From the NCBI RefSeq assembly GCF_964199965.1, contig NZ_CAXMZT010000003.1, positions 62,001 through 126,000 of the forward strand: a stretch of DNA of 64,000 bases. The letters are read 5' to 3'. Of this stretch, positions 1-8,111 are shown one piece after another; the first letter of the stretch is position 1, and each line of letters starts with the position of its first letter. Source of the DNA: JAFIFT01 sp020051095. Its GTDB lineage: Bacteria > Pseudomonadota > Gammaproteobacteria > Legionellales > Legionellaceae. Below the pieces are notes generated by a model. That model did no database searches, had not been told where the DNA came from, and saw nothing but the letters and a program-made list of their open reading frames with translations. The position numbers were made by a program, and so were the translations under genes.

Positions 1-1
1 T

Positions 2-544
2 CGTTCGCGAGTAAGGCGTCATCGAGAAATCAATCGATTAATTCATGAAGATGGGTTAACTGGTTTATTAAATCATCGCAGTACCCATAATCAGTTGCAC
101 AGCGAAATTGTTGCGGCAAAGCGCTATGAGTTCCCATTAAGTATTGTTGAAATCGATGTCGATAAATTTAAGTTGGTCAACGATACCCATGGGCATCCTG
201 CTGGCGATAAAGTTTTAAAAAATCTAGCCATGTTACTTAAATCCCACTTACGCGAATCGGATCATATTGGCCGAATAGGTGGCGAGGAATTTTTAGTGAT
301 TATGCCAAGTACCACCATGAAAGATGCCCATGACATCACTGAACGATTACGCGTTCTATTTTCTGAGATCGATCATGAAGACAAAGGATCACATATTTAT
401 TGTACATTTAGCGCAGGGATAGCTCAGCTTGATAAGGCTGACACGTTAAATACTTTTTTAAAAAGAGCAGACGAAGGATTATACGAAGCAAAAGCTTCTG
501 GACGAAACCAATCTGTTGTCAAAAAGCCTTTGCGTCACGGATAG
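2..544 (+). CDS. GGDEF diguanylate cyclase, 5' end cut by window edge
   Basis: C-terminal part of a diguanylate cyclase, which makes cyclic di-GMP from two GTP. The frame is open from base 2, so the gene begins left of the window; the ATG at 95 is internal, because the domain's opening DGLTGLLNH motif lies before it. Further motifs are the substrate-binding DxDKFKLVNDTHGH stretch and an intact active site GGEEF. An RESD sequence lies five residues before GGEEF, the position of the RxxD product-inhibition site, so an active, feedback-inhibited enzyme is expected. The sensor or receiver part is outside the window. It stops 31 bases before the L,D-transpeptidase-like gene and may be cotranscribed with it. 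Confidence 0.9.
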   Translation, partial: RSRVRRHREINRLIHEDGLTGLLNHRSTHNQLHSEIVAAKRYEFPLSIVEIDVDKFKLVNDTHGHPAGDKVLKNLAMLLKSHLRESDHIGRIGGEEFLVIMPSTTMKDAHDITERLRVLFSEIDHEDKGSHIYCTFSAGIAQLDKADTLNTFLKRADEGLYEAKASGRNQSVVKKPLRHG

Positions 545-575
545 AAGAACGAATAAAAACAGCAAGGAATGACCG

Positions 576-1814
576 ATGAAAAAGATTCTCATGCTGATAT
601 GGATTGTTTCAACAACGATCAATGCAGTGCCTTATCGTCAAGGTATTGATACGGATAGCTTTCTCTCGCGCGACTCAATTGCCCTGATTACCCCATCATT
701 ATCCTTTCTTAACCCTCAGTACTCTCGACTATTTGACATTAAGCAATTATTGCAAAGCCAATCCCCATCGCTAAGGCCCGCGGTAATCAATAAGGTACTT
801 GCCTCACTGGCTTGTGCGCAAGCCCATCACCTCGATTTTAACCCCGTTCTTACCATTATTGACTATCACTTACCCGCCAATCACAAACGAATTTGGGTAT
901 TTGACTTGCTTAGTATGAAATTGTTGTACCATACTTATGTCTCTCATGGCATTAATTCAGGTACCTTAGATACAGTCTACTTTTCCAATCGATATAATTC
1001 GAAAGCCAGTAGTATTGGTATTTACTTAACGGGCGAAGCTTATTCGGGACGGGAAGGATTATCACTCAGGCTAACAGGGCTTGATAGAGGCTTTAATGAT
1101 AATGCGATGAGGCGCTATATCGTTATGCATGGCGGTTGGTATATGGACGAGCAGTTTATTAAAAAATATGGACGTCCTGGTAGAAGCTGGGGTTGCCCAT
1201 CCTTGCCGGCGCATGAAAACAGGGCCATTCTCAATACCATCAAAAATAATACCTTTTTAATAATTTATTATCCCACAGACGATTGGCTTATCCAATCCAA
1301 ATTTCTCAATTGCCCTTTACCCTCAGGCTTACTTGAATCAGATGAGCGCGAAGTCGCCAAGCAAGCCCCCATTTTTCAAGGGGATGACCGCGCCCCCATC
1401 TTATTCGTGGATAGCAATAGTAATAATCAACGGGAAGAAAATGAACCCATCATTGTCATGCAAGCAGACACCTATATCGCCACATTCCAACAAAAAGCCC
1501 CCCTAAAAAGGATGCTAAGACGTCGCATTGACAATAAAGAATATATTGCGTTAAGTCCGGACGAAATCAATCAGTTTTTAGGCAAAGAATATGCAAAAGA
1601 GCCTGGATTATCGGATATTTACCTGATCATCCCTGAAGTCGTCAAGCGACGTGGGACGTGGCAAACCTTAATGAAAGTGGTTCACCATGGGAAAGTCATT
1701 GACATCAAACTCCTACCAGAATCACCTGACAACCGATATTTAATCCTATTTGATAAAAAGGAAGTGTTAACGTTTAAACCAACTTACCACTTTATCCGCT
1801 GGCTCGGATTATAA
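576..1814 (+). CDS. Secreted murein L,D-transpeptidase-like protein (YkuD_2 type) with long C-terminal extension
   Basis: 412 residues. The N-terminus (MKKILMLIWIVSTTINA) looks like a Sec signal peptide, so the protein should act in the periplasm. His185 in MHGGWYM and Cys207 in GRSWGCPSLP match the catalytic H...SxGC(P) pattern of the YkuD_2 family. Relatives of this family are peptidoglycan L,D-transpeptidases or carboxypeptidases. The catalytic domain covers roughly residues 75-235. About 175 residues follow without a recognised domain, which is long for the family. The ATG is preceded by AAGGA at a good distance. The family call is firm; the exact reaction is inferred. Confidence 0.8.
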   Translation: MKKILMLIWIVSTTINAVPYRQGIDTDSFLSRDSIALITPSLSFLNPQYSRLFDIKQLLQSQSPSLRPAVINKVLASLACAQAHHLDFNPVLTIIDYHLPANHKRIWVFDLLSMKLLYHTYVSHGINSGTLDTVYFSNRYNSKASSIGIYLTGEAYSGREGLSLRLTGLDRGFNDNAMRRYIVMHGGWYMDEQFIKKYGRPGRSWGCPSLPAHENRAILNTIKNNTFLIIYYPTDDWLIQSKFLNCPLPSGLLESDEREVAKQAPIFQGDDRAPILFVDSNSNNQREENEPIIVMQADTYIATFQQKAPLKRMLRRRIDNKEYIALSPDEINQFLGKEYAKEPGLSDIYLIIPEVVKRRGTWQTLMKVVHHGKVIDIKLLPESPDNRYLILFDKKEVLTFKPTYHFIRWLGL

Positions 1815-1848
1815 ATGCCCAACTACCCCGTTGACTAAGCCAAAAAAA

Positions 1849-1878
1849 TTGACAAGACATCACTTTGGAATTTATTAG
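1849..1878 (+). promoter_or_regulatory. Possible sigma-70 promoter upstream of the 1986 gene
   Basis: A perfect TTGACA at 1849-1854 is followed after 18 bases by TATTAG at 1873-1878. The -35 box is consensus and the -10 box is only a partial match. The start codon at 1986 lies about 100 bases downstream. Seen by eye only. Confidence 0.35.
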
Positions 1879-1985
1879 CACTTTACAATCTTGTCACAAA
1901 TTCCTCACTCATTTTGCCGGTAAAATTTTAATATGAGGTCTAATCTTTAAGATACCACCAATCAACATTGATAAGGACATCAACC

Positions 1986-2885
1986 ATGAATAGCCCCATA
2001 GAACAATTGATTGACGGTATTGATTTAAACCCTCCCCACCCTGCCTCTTCTGCCGATAATAAATCGTTTACACAATTGCAATCTTCTAATAGCGCTTATT
2101 TTATTTTTGGAATAGCAGGTGTACTAAGCAACAAATCCCATTGCCAAGTTTTGCTGGAGAAAATCAATCATCAAGCCCAATATTACATCCAATCACTTAA
2201 AAAATTGCGCTCAGAAATAAATGCGACGATCCGTCACTTTGAAAATAATCTTACACAAGTTCAAGAACACCCGTTCTATCTTCTATTCCAACTGGAATCG
2301 ACATCGCAGTTAACGCACGTATTAGCGGATAAAATTTTCATTGACTCGCTATCCGAGAAAATTAGTGAAGATCTCCCCGCCCAAGAGTTAGCTAAGTCAA
2401 TAGCAATCGAAATTGAAAGCAAACCAATTCTTTCTGGCGAAGATATCAATGAAAAATTATCAAAAACCGCTTTACTAAAAGCCTTAGTTGGCATTATTAA
2501 TCAAGGCGATACGCCAACCTATCGGGGCTTAGCAACCGCGGCCCAGATTGGCCAATTGAGTACTTTTATTAAAAAACTGTCTCGCAAAGAAAAACAACAT
2601 ATGCGGATACTAAAAACAGATGCTCAACGCTTGGAAAGTGATAATGCTGGACTTAAGCAGGCAAAAACCAACGTCAATCAACAGTTAAGACAACTTCGTA
2701 AACAATTCAAAACGATTCACCAACTTCATCCGAATGATACCCCCATCGATCTGATTCAAAAATCGAGTAAGCTATCGGAGGTCATACAACAGTCCCAACA
2801 AACGCTTTTTAACGCCTTGTCTGAGTTTCAGCTGCCGTTAAAGGGTAGTCTCAGTTTCCTAAAGCCCAAACGCACCACTGCTTAA
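1986..2885 (+). CDS. Coiled-coil protein of unknown function
   Basis: 299 residues, not recognised. The ATG at 1986 is chosen because ATAAGGACA lies just before it; an in-frame TTG at 1968 has no comparable site. No signal peptide or membrane segment is seen. The middle is helical and polar. Residues about 195-245 are rich in K, Q, L and E with heptad-like spacing, consistent with a coiled coil. The tail is basic (FLKPKRTTA). The gene stands alone, with a candidate promoter before it and a hairpin after it. A secreted effector is possible given the genome type, but nothing in the sequence proves it. Confidence 0.65.
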   Translation: MNSPIEQLIDGIDLNPPHPASSADNKSFTQLQSSNSAYFIFGIAGVLSNKSHCQVLLEKINHQAQYYIQSLKKLRSEINATIRHFENNLTQVQEHPFYLLFQLESTSQLTHVLADKIFIDSLSEKISEDLPAQELAKSIAIEIESKPILSGEDINEKLSKTALLKALVGIINQGDTPTYRGLATAAQIGQLSTFIKKLSRKEKQHMRILKTDAQRLESDNAGLKQAKTNVNQQLRQLRKQFKTIHQLHPNDTPIDLIQKSSKLSEVIQQSQQTLFNALSEFQLPLKGSLSFLKPKRTTA

Positions 2886-2917
2886 GGACTCATCGATTGT
2901 TCATTCAACCTGTTAGT

Positions 2918-2936
2918 GCGACTCCTTGGGAGTCGC
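2918..2936. terminator. Hairpin between convergent genes
   Basis: GCGACTCC (2918-2925) pairs with GGAGTCGC (2929-2936) over a three-base loop, followed by TCTTTATCC on the plus strand. It lies between the convergent 1986-2885 gene and srkA and could end both transcripts. The U-tract is imperfect. Confidence 0.5.
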
Positions 2937-2984
2937 TCTTTATCCTCTTGCTGGAAAATATATTCTAAACTGTTTCACTAAGCT

Positions 2985-3968
2985 TCAGAAGTTTGACAAA
3001 TCGATCACAGGTTCATCCAGTTCACTAAACTGTTCTTTTAGCGTGATAATATGTTCGGACCAATAATTTTCAGAGTTAAACCAAGGAAAGGCCATAGGGA
3101 AAGCGGGATCTTCCCAACGTTTGGCGAGCCAGCCAGCGTAGTGGATTATGCGCAACGTTCTTAATGGTTCGATTAAGTGCAACTCTCGCATATCAAAATC
3201 ACAGAATTGCTTATACCCCTGCAAAATTCGATTGAGTTGCTTACGCTTTTGATCCAAGTCGCCAGAAATAAGCATCCATAAATCTTGTATCGCTGGGCCA
3301 GTGCGCGCATCGTCAAAATCGACAATGTATAAGGAATCGGGTCTCATTAATATATTGCCCCCATGGCAATCGCCATGTAGGCGAATACGCTTATAATCGA
3401 TTGCTTGGAGTTGCTGTTTAACTTTTTCAATTAAGTTTTCGGTAATGCTTTCATAAGCTTTTTCAAGGGCCAAAGGCAGCATATTACTATTTAAAATAAA
3501 ATTGCGGCTGTCAATGGCATAGCTCTTCAAACTAATTTCAGGGCGAAACTCAAATGGCTTTGTTTTGCCAATAGCATGGAGCCGTCCCAGGTGTTGGCCT
3601 AGATTATAAAGGCAATTTAAATCGTCAAGCTCTGGTGCATGCCCTCCTTGACGTCGGTAAAGGGAGAATCGATAGCCTTCATATTCAAACAAGCTCTTAT
3701 TGTCAATCACAATGGGCGGAATCACCGGCACTTCCATCGCATGCAAGCTCAAAGAAAAATCATGTTCTTCATTGATTTGCTCATTGCTCCAACGGTTTGG
3801 CCGATAAAATTTTATAATAATCGGCTCAGCTTCCTCGATTCCCATTTGATAAACCCGATTTTCATAGCTGTTCAATGCAAGGACGCGCAAATCTGAGCGA
3901 TAGCCTAGGCTTTCGAGTGCATCAATCATGGTATCCGTTTTGAGATTTGCGAAGTCATGTGTGTTCAA
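2985..3968 (-). CDS. srkA: Stress response kinase A (SrkA/RdoA/YihE)
   Basis: 327 residues, essentially the length of E. coli SrkA (328). This is an aminoglycoside-phosphotransferase-fold Ser/Thr protein kinase that in E. coli protects stressed cells from programmed death. Catalytic loop HGDCHGGNIL (catalytic Asp, Asn) and metal site VDFDDA are both present, followed by the family's IQDLWMLISGD. An ATP-binding lysine candidate is in PIIIKFYRP. The cytoplasmic protein has no signal peptide. It is transcribed alone, convergent with the gene to its left. In E. coli srkA sits next to dsbA; that partner is not here. Confidence 0.9.
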   Translation of the reverse strand: MNTHDFANLKTDTMIDALESLGYRSDLRVLALNSYENRVYQMGIEEAEPIIIKFYRPNRWSNEQINEEHDFSLSLHAMEVPVIPPIVIDNKSLFEYEGYRFSLYRRQGGHAPELDDLNCLYNLGQHLGRLHAIGKTKPFEFRPEISLKSYAIDSRNFILNSNMLPLALEKAYESITENLIEKVKQQLQAIDYKRIRLHGDCHGGNILMRPDSLYIVDFDDARTGPAIQDLWMLISGDLDQKRKQLNRILQGYKQFCDFDMRELHLIEPLRTLRIIHYAGWLAKRWEDPAFPMAFPWFNSENYWSEHIITLKEQFSELDEPVIDLSNF

Positions 3969-4123
3969 GGTTATCTCTGAAATTTTCTAGGATTGTTAAT
4001 AGTTACAATGATATTAGGATTTTGACATTCTAACATCAATCAAATCAAAAGTATGTTTCTCATTGTGAGGCATCTTGGGTATACAATCAAAAATCAAAGC
4101 GACCGCCCCCTTTCAACAGGGGT

Positions 4124-4141
4124 CCTCCGCTTGCGCGGAGG
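4124..4141. terminator. GC-rich hairpin downstream of the 4178 gene
   Basis: CCTCCGC (4124-4130) and GCGGAGG (4135-4141) form a perfect stem over TTGC. A second weaker pairing, CCCC/GGGG, lies just beside it (about 4106-4122). It sits 37 bases past the stop of the minus-strand gene at 4178 but has no clear U-tract on that strand. It may instead be a small repeat. Confidence 0.4.
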
Positions 4142-4177
4142 AAGAAAGAAAAGATTAGCCCTTAGGTAAACTCATTA

Positions 4178-5014
4178 TCACCCAATACAGACTTTTGAGT
4201 CATACTTTTGGCAATGATTGGTATAATACATATGCATATGGGAAGTGAAAATCGGTTTGCCCGAATTCATGACAAAAATTCGCTCTGGCATCAATTCCAT
4301 TAAGTTCACTTTACTAAGCATAGAGGCATAGGTGCGTTCTAAACCATTGTAGAACCATTTCTGGATAAATGGCAAAATTCGATTTTGGTCTTGGCTATAA
4401 AACCGCTCCCGAACATCCACAATCAACTGCTTGTTCAGTTCATAGTTACTATCAAAGTACAAGCTATTGAAATCCCTACGGAAACGAATCACTTCCGGGC
4501 TCCCTTTTTTGTCCTCTCGGGAGGCATTGACTTCTAAGGAAACAACCACGCCTTTCGCTCGCTCAATATGCAGTGGGATACCATAAAGAAGGTACCCTTC
4601 ATAATCTTGTTCCAGTTGTTCAAGAACCGCCTCATCATCATCGGTTAGCGGGTCAAAGTAGCTATCCATCATAAATCGGGTGGCAAATTCTGTCTCAGGG
4701 TCATATTGACACATTGACAAGGTATTATACATGAATCGACTTGGTTGAATTTTATTAAGAAAATCCTCACCTAGTTTGTTTTGAACTTCTTGACAAGATA
4801 ATCCAGATTGGTTAATTTTTCCTTCCATGCGAATCACACGGGTGGGATGGTTTTCTCGGCTTTGATTGGGGTTTAGGTTTTTGAAAACGGTATCCTCATT
4901 ACTGAAGCGTTGAACCAACGAATTGGGTGGCGCATCCTCTACCTTCACTGCAGCCTGAGAAGACATGACCATGGCGGCAAGAACAATTCCTGAAATAGCG
5001 TGATATTTTTTCAT
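4178..5014 (-). CDS. Secreted protein of unknown function
   Basis: 278 residues with a clear signal peptide (MKKYHAISGIVLAAMVMSSQA, cut near AA|VKV). The start is supported by AAGGAAG upstream. The mature part is acidic and soluble, with cysteines at CQEVQ, MCQYDP, NHCQKYD and the C-terminal KVCIG, which could form two disulfides. No domain is recognised. It lies about 100 bases downstream of another small secreted protein on the same strand, so the two may be cotranscribed. An exported or periplasmic location is well supported; the function is unknown. Confidence 0.75.
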   Translation of the reverse strand: MKKYHAISGIVLAAMVMSSQAAVKVEDAPPNSLVQRFSNEDTVFKNLNPNQSRENHPTRVIRMEGKINQSGLSCQEVQNKLGEDFLNKIQPSRFMYNTLSMCQYDPETEFATRFMMDSYFDPLTDDDEAVLEQLEQDYEGYLLYGIPLHIERAKGVVVSLEVNASREDKKGSPEVIRFRRDFNSLYFDSNYELNKQLIVDVRERFYSQDQNRILPFIQKWFYNGLERTYASMLSKVNLMELMPERIFVMNSGKPIFTSHMHMYYTNHCQKYDSKVCIG

Positions 5015-5121
5015 GACAGCTTCCTTTTCATCAATGAAACAATATACCCCGAAACTTCCTAATGCATAATTGGGTATAGCCCATCTTTGATTCTGTCAGA
5101 GTTAAGGTCAGATGACAATCA

Positions 5122-5448
5122 TTATGACACCATTTCTGAAGTGCACTCTTTGCCTGTCACGGTGAGTCGAATCTTGCTATTAGTCGTCAATAGCAAAGAA
5201 CCGCAACTGATATCTTCACCAAATAATGACCCACAACGCAGTCCGAAATGGTAAGTTGCATTTGCTGGACCTTTACCCCGCGTACGACTGCCTGCATCAC
5301 CATGTTCTTTGTTATTAACGGTATAGCCAATTGCTGCAACATTTTTGCTATCTGAAAACACTTCAACCGTTATCTTCTCGGCTGCGAAGGAAAATTTTGT
5401 GAACGTCGCCAACAACACAAACACACTTGTTATAGAAATCCGTTTCAT
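5122..5448 (-). CDS. Small secreted protein of unknown function
   Basis: 108 residues from the ATG at 5446-5448, chosen because AAAGGTGAG lies at the right distance and a signal peptide begins exactly there (MKRISITSVFVLLATFTKFSFA). The longer open frame to 5535 has no such support. The mature part is about 85 residues and contains three cysteines (LRCGS, ISCGS, KECTS), and ends SEMVS. No family is recognised. It lies downstream of the adenylation/desulfurase operon, separated by 169 bases that include a small palindromic element. Confidence 0.65.
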   Translation of the reverse strand: MKRISITSVFVLLATFTKFSFAAEKITVEVFSDSKNVAAIGYTVNNKEHGDAGSRTRGKGPANATYHFGLRCGSLFGEDISCGSLLLTTNSKIRLTVTGKECTSEMVS

Positions 5449-5542
5449 GTTCTCACCTTTGTTTCTTAGTTTATGCCAATATGCCCAAACACCGTATCCA
5501 ACATTCCATTGCTGAAGCGTAACAGGCTTTTCCAATATAAAC

Positions 5543-5595
5543 AGGGCTTACGAAAACTTTTTTAATGAAGAGATTGGGAGTTTTTCGTAATTCCT
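5543..5595. repeat. Short copy of the AGGACTTATGAAAAAC-ended palindromic element
   Basis: AGGGCTTACGAAAA at the left and GTTTTTCGTAATTCCT at the right are inverted, with TTTTTTAATGAAGAGATTGG between them. It matches the right half of the full copy at 48375-48496 but lacks the internal part, so it is an internally deleted copy. It sits upstream of the 5122-5448 gene and may affect its transcription. Confidence 0.7.
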
Positions 5596-5617
5596 GATAA
5601 GTTTTATTATACGACGA

Positions 5618-6790
5618 TTAGCCTAAGATTTCATTAATCGCATTAACTAGCAAATCAATATCCTCTTTCTCATTATAGAGATAAAAAGAAACGCGCATGG
5701 CATCTGTCGCATGATGGGTTAAATATAATGGCTGGCAACAATGTTGGCTATAATTGGTAATGATATTAAATCGCTCAGCTAATAGCATACTAAGTTGCGC
5801 TGTATTGATACTCGGATGAGTGACTGTGAGATTAAAAATAGGGGCATGCTCGGGCGTATATGCAAACGTTGGTTTAACACAATCAAGGGTTGAAAATTGC
5901 TGCGTTGCATAGGCTTCCAATTGGTTAAGGTGCTTAACTATCTGACCAATTCCTTGACGGTGTAAGTAATCCAACCCTGCTCCGAAACCAATAATACCTT
6001 CTAGGTTGGGTGTGCCTGCTTCAAATCGATAAGGAGGAACGCGTAATTGATAAGCTTCTTGGGTAACGGAAGACACTATTCCGCCACCCAATCGCATGGG
6101 TTGTAATTTTTCAATACAAGACACACGGGCGTAAAGAACACCCACCGCAGATGGACCTAATGCCTTATGAGCTGAAAATGCTAAAAAATCACAGCCCAAA
6201 TCATCCACATCCACCGGCATGTGTCCAACGCTTTGAGCAGCATCCACCACGGTCATCACACCATATTCTTTAGCAATATCACACATTTGTTTGATTGGCA
6301 GTTGATTACCATTCGCATTACAAACCCAAGGAACAACCATCAATAAAGGGCTTTGTTGGCATAATTTTCGAAAATTGTCTAAATCGATTTGGCCTTGGTC
6401 ATCTTTAACATAACGAACCGGCCCACTTTGCATAAAAGGCAGCAGTGCTGCGTGATGATTCATGGTTGAAACAATGCAGGGTTGCTGGTTAGTCATGATG
6501 CTCTTGGCTATCATATTCAAACTATCTGTGGCACTGAAAGTAAAAATGATCTCATGAGGATGGGCACCTATTAGCTGTGCAACCCCTTCCCTAGTCTGCT
6601 CAATGCGTTCCGTCACACGATATGTTAAAAGGTGTTCGCCTCTAGCCAAATTGGCCGTTTCTTCTTGATAAAAAGTCGACACCGTATCAATGACACATTG
6701 GGGCTTTAGGCTAGTTGCTGCACTATCCAGATAACAGTACGGGGTTAACTTGAAAAAGGGGAAATCCTCCCGCCATGCCCTATGTTTCAT
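5618..6790 (-). CDS. Class V aminotransferase, SufS/CsdA-like cysteine desulfurase
   Basis: 390 residues, PLP-dependent. The Schiff-base lysine is Lys209 in SAHKALGPSAVG, and the PLP-Asp region is VVDAAQSVGH. Cys351 in QHCCQPL aligns with the sulfur-accepting cysteine of SufS (GHHCAMPL), and MRVSFYLYN keeps the carboxylate-binding Arg. This supports persulfide chemistry rather than simple transamination. The N-terminal WREDFPFF and the DSAATSLKP motif are typical of this subgroup. It overlaps the upstream adenylating gene by four bases, so the two are translationally coupled. No sufBCD or iscU genes are nearby, so a role outside Fe-S assembly, donating sulfur to this cluster, is likely but inferred. 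Confidence 0.82.
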   Translation of the reverse strand: MKHRAWREDFPFFKLTPYCYLDSAATSLKPQCVIDTVSTFYQEETANLARGEHLLTYRVTERIEQTREGVAQLIGAHPHEIIFTFSATDSLNMIAKSIMTNQQPCIVSTMNHHAALLPFMQSGPVRYVKDDQGQIDLDNFRKLCQQSPLLMVVPWVCNANGNQLPIKQMCDIAKEYGVMTVVDAAQSVGHMPVDVDDLGCDFLAFSAHKALGPSAVGVLYARVSCIEKLQPMRLGGGIVSSVTQEAYQLRVPPYRFEAGTPNLEGIIGFGAGLDYLHRQGIGQIVKHLNQLEAYATQQFSTLDCVKPTFAYTPEHAPIFNLTVTHPSINTAQLSMLLAERFNIITNYSQHCCQPLYLTHHATDAMRVSFYLYNEKEDIDLLVNAINEILG

Positions 6791-8007
6791 GTCTGCCTCC
6801 TTGAGAGTAGAAACTTACCGGATGGGGTTGGTGTAATACTGCGGGCAAATTGAATGAGGGCGGGCAGACCAAATAAGGCTTCAAACGTATTTTTGAGAGA
6901 GGCAATTTTCGCTTCTTCCATTGGTTTTTCGTCGGTTGTTGCATAGATAATTTCTATGTCATTTAGACGCTGGCTAATGCGGTACACATAAATAGCGGAA
7001 GAAAGCGCATACAACTTTGAATCTAATTCATCCACGCTGACAAATCGCCCCTTAGCCAGTAGGCATTGGTTTTTACGACCAGCCATGGCTTGGATTTGTA
7101 CTAAGTTGGGATGGCTTTCTAAGGTATTAACGCTGTTTGCCTCAACGACAACCAGATCCCCAGTCCGGTAATGGATGAGGGGCATCAGTGCATTATTGGT
7201 GGCGGTAACAAATAGTTCATACAGTCGTTTATCCGCATCAACGGGCTCAAATTTAACGGCCACATTATTGGGAATTAACCGATGGGTTCCTGATGGCGTT
7301 TGCACATAGATAATACCCGTTTCACTCATCCCATAGGCTGAATAAATTGGTAATTGGAAGGCGCATTTTATTAAATCCAAGCAGGCTCTTGGCGCATATT
7401 CAAATGTATAAACGACTAATTTTAAACTCGGAAAACTCAATGATAGTCGATAGCGTTTTGCCAACAACACAAATACTGCCAAATAGATAGGATCGACGAG
7501 GAGATAATCGGGATGAAAGCGAAGAATTTCATCGCGCATCCGCTCAATGTCTTCTTTTTTCCAAAGATAAGGATTATTTAAGTGATTTAAAGACAACTTT
7601 CCAGGTCCTTGGACCCTTTTAGAATAAGATTCTAACGCATTGACACACCCCAATGCAGAACAAGTGGCTGTTGTTAACACAGCATGGCGCTTCCCCCCGG
7701 GATACCGTAACTGGGGAAAAGCATAGCACATGCGGTAAAATTCTTGGTAATGAAACGTATTTGAACCCAGCACATGAATTTTTTCGCCCGTCGTTCCTGA
7801 GGTAGAAAAATAGACAATTTGATTCTCGGATTCCGCTTTTAAAAATGCTGGTGTATACCATCCTTTTGGGTAAGCCTGAATGAGGTGTTTTTTTTCTAAA
7901 ACAGGGTATTGAAATGACGATTGTAAGCAAAAGTGGTTAATCCTCTCGCCATATAACTGCTGATAGATGGGTAACGATTGGATATATTGTTCAATTGCTT
8001 TTGTCAT
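6787..8007 (-). CDS. Adenylate-forming enzyme (PaaK/LuxE-like AMP ligase)
   Basis: 406 residues, the short form seen in phenylacetate-CoA ligase and LuxE relatives. Adenylation motifs occur in order: STSGTTGEKIHV (ATP loop, about residue 70), YSAYGMSETGII (A5), HYRTGDLVVVE (A7) and TPTPSGKFLLSRR with the C-terminal catalytic Lys (A10). It should activate a carboxylate as an acyl-AMP, then pass it to a thiol or another acceptor. The substrate is not predictable from sequence. It is coupled to the desulfurase by an ATGA-type overlap and is divergent from the YcaO gene 104 bases away, suggesting one functional unit. Confidence 0.75.
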   Translation of the reverse strand: MTKAIEQYIQSLPIYQQLYGERINHFCLQSSFQYPVLEKKHLIQAYPKGWYTPAFLKAESENQIVYFSTSGTTGEKIHVLGSNTFHYQEFYRMCYAFPQLRYPGGKRHAVLTTATCSALGCVNALESYSKRVQGPGKLSLNHLNNPYLWKKEDIERMRDEILRFHPDYLLVDPIYLAVFVLLAKRYRLSLSFPSLKLVVYTFEYAPRACLDLIKCAFQLPIYSAYGMSETGIIYVQTPSGTHRLIPNNVAVKFEPVDADKRLYELFVTATNNALMPLIHYRTGDLVVVEANSVNTLESHPNLVQIQAMAGRKNQCLLAKGRFVSVDELDSKLYALSSAIYVYRISQRLNDIEIIYATTDEKPMEEAKIASLKNTFEALFGLPALIQFARSITPTPSGKFLLSRRQT

Positions 8008-8111
8008 AGGATGGGTTAGCCGCTGGTTTATTAGCTATCTCAGGATTTACTCTATACTTATAAGCGTAGGCTGACAAATATAAATTGTAAACAAGACTGA
8101 CAGGTCAATCC

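Noticed and set aside
5122..5448. Precursor peptide for the YcaO cluster
   Set aside because: It is a signal-peptide protein with no leader/core organisation or Cys/Ser/Thr-rich core, so calling it a precursor would be unsupported.
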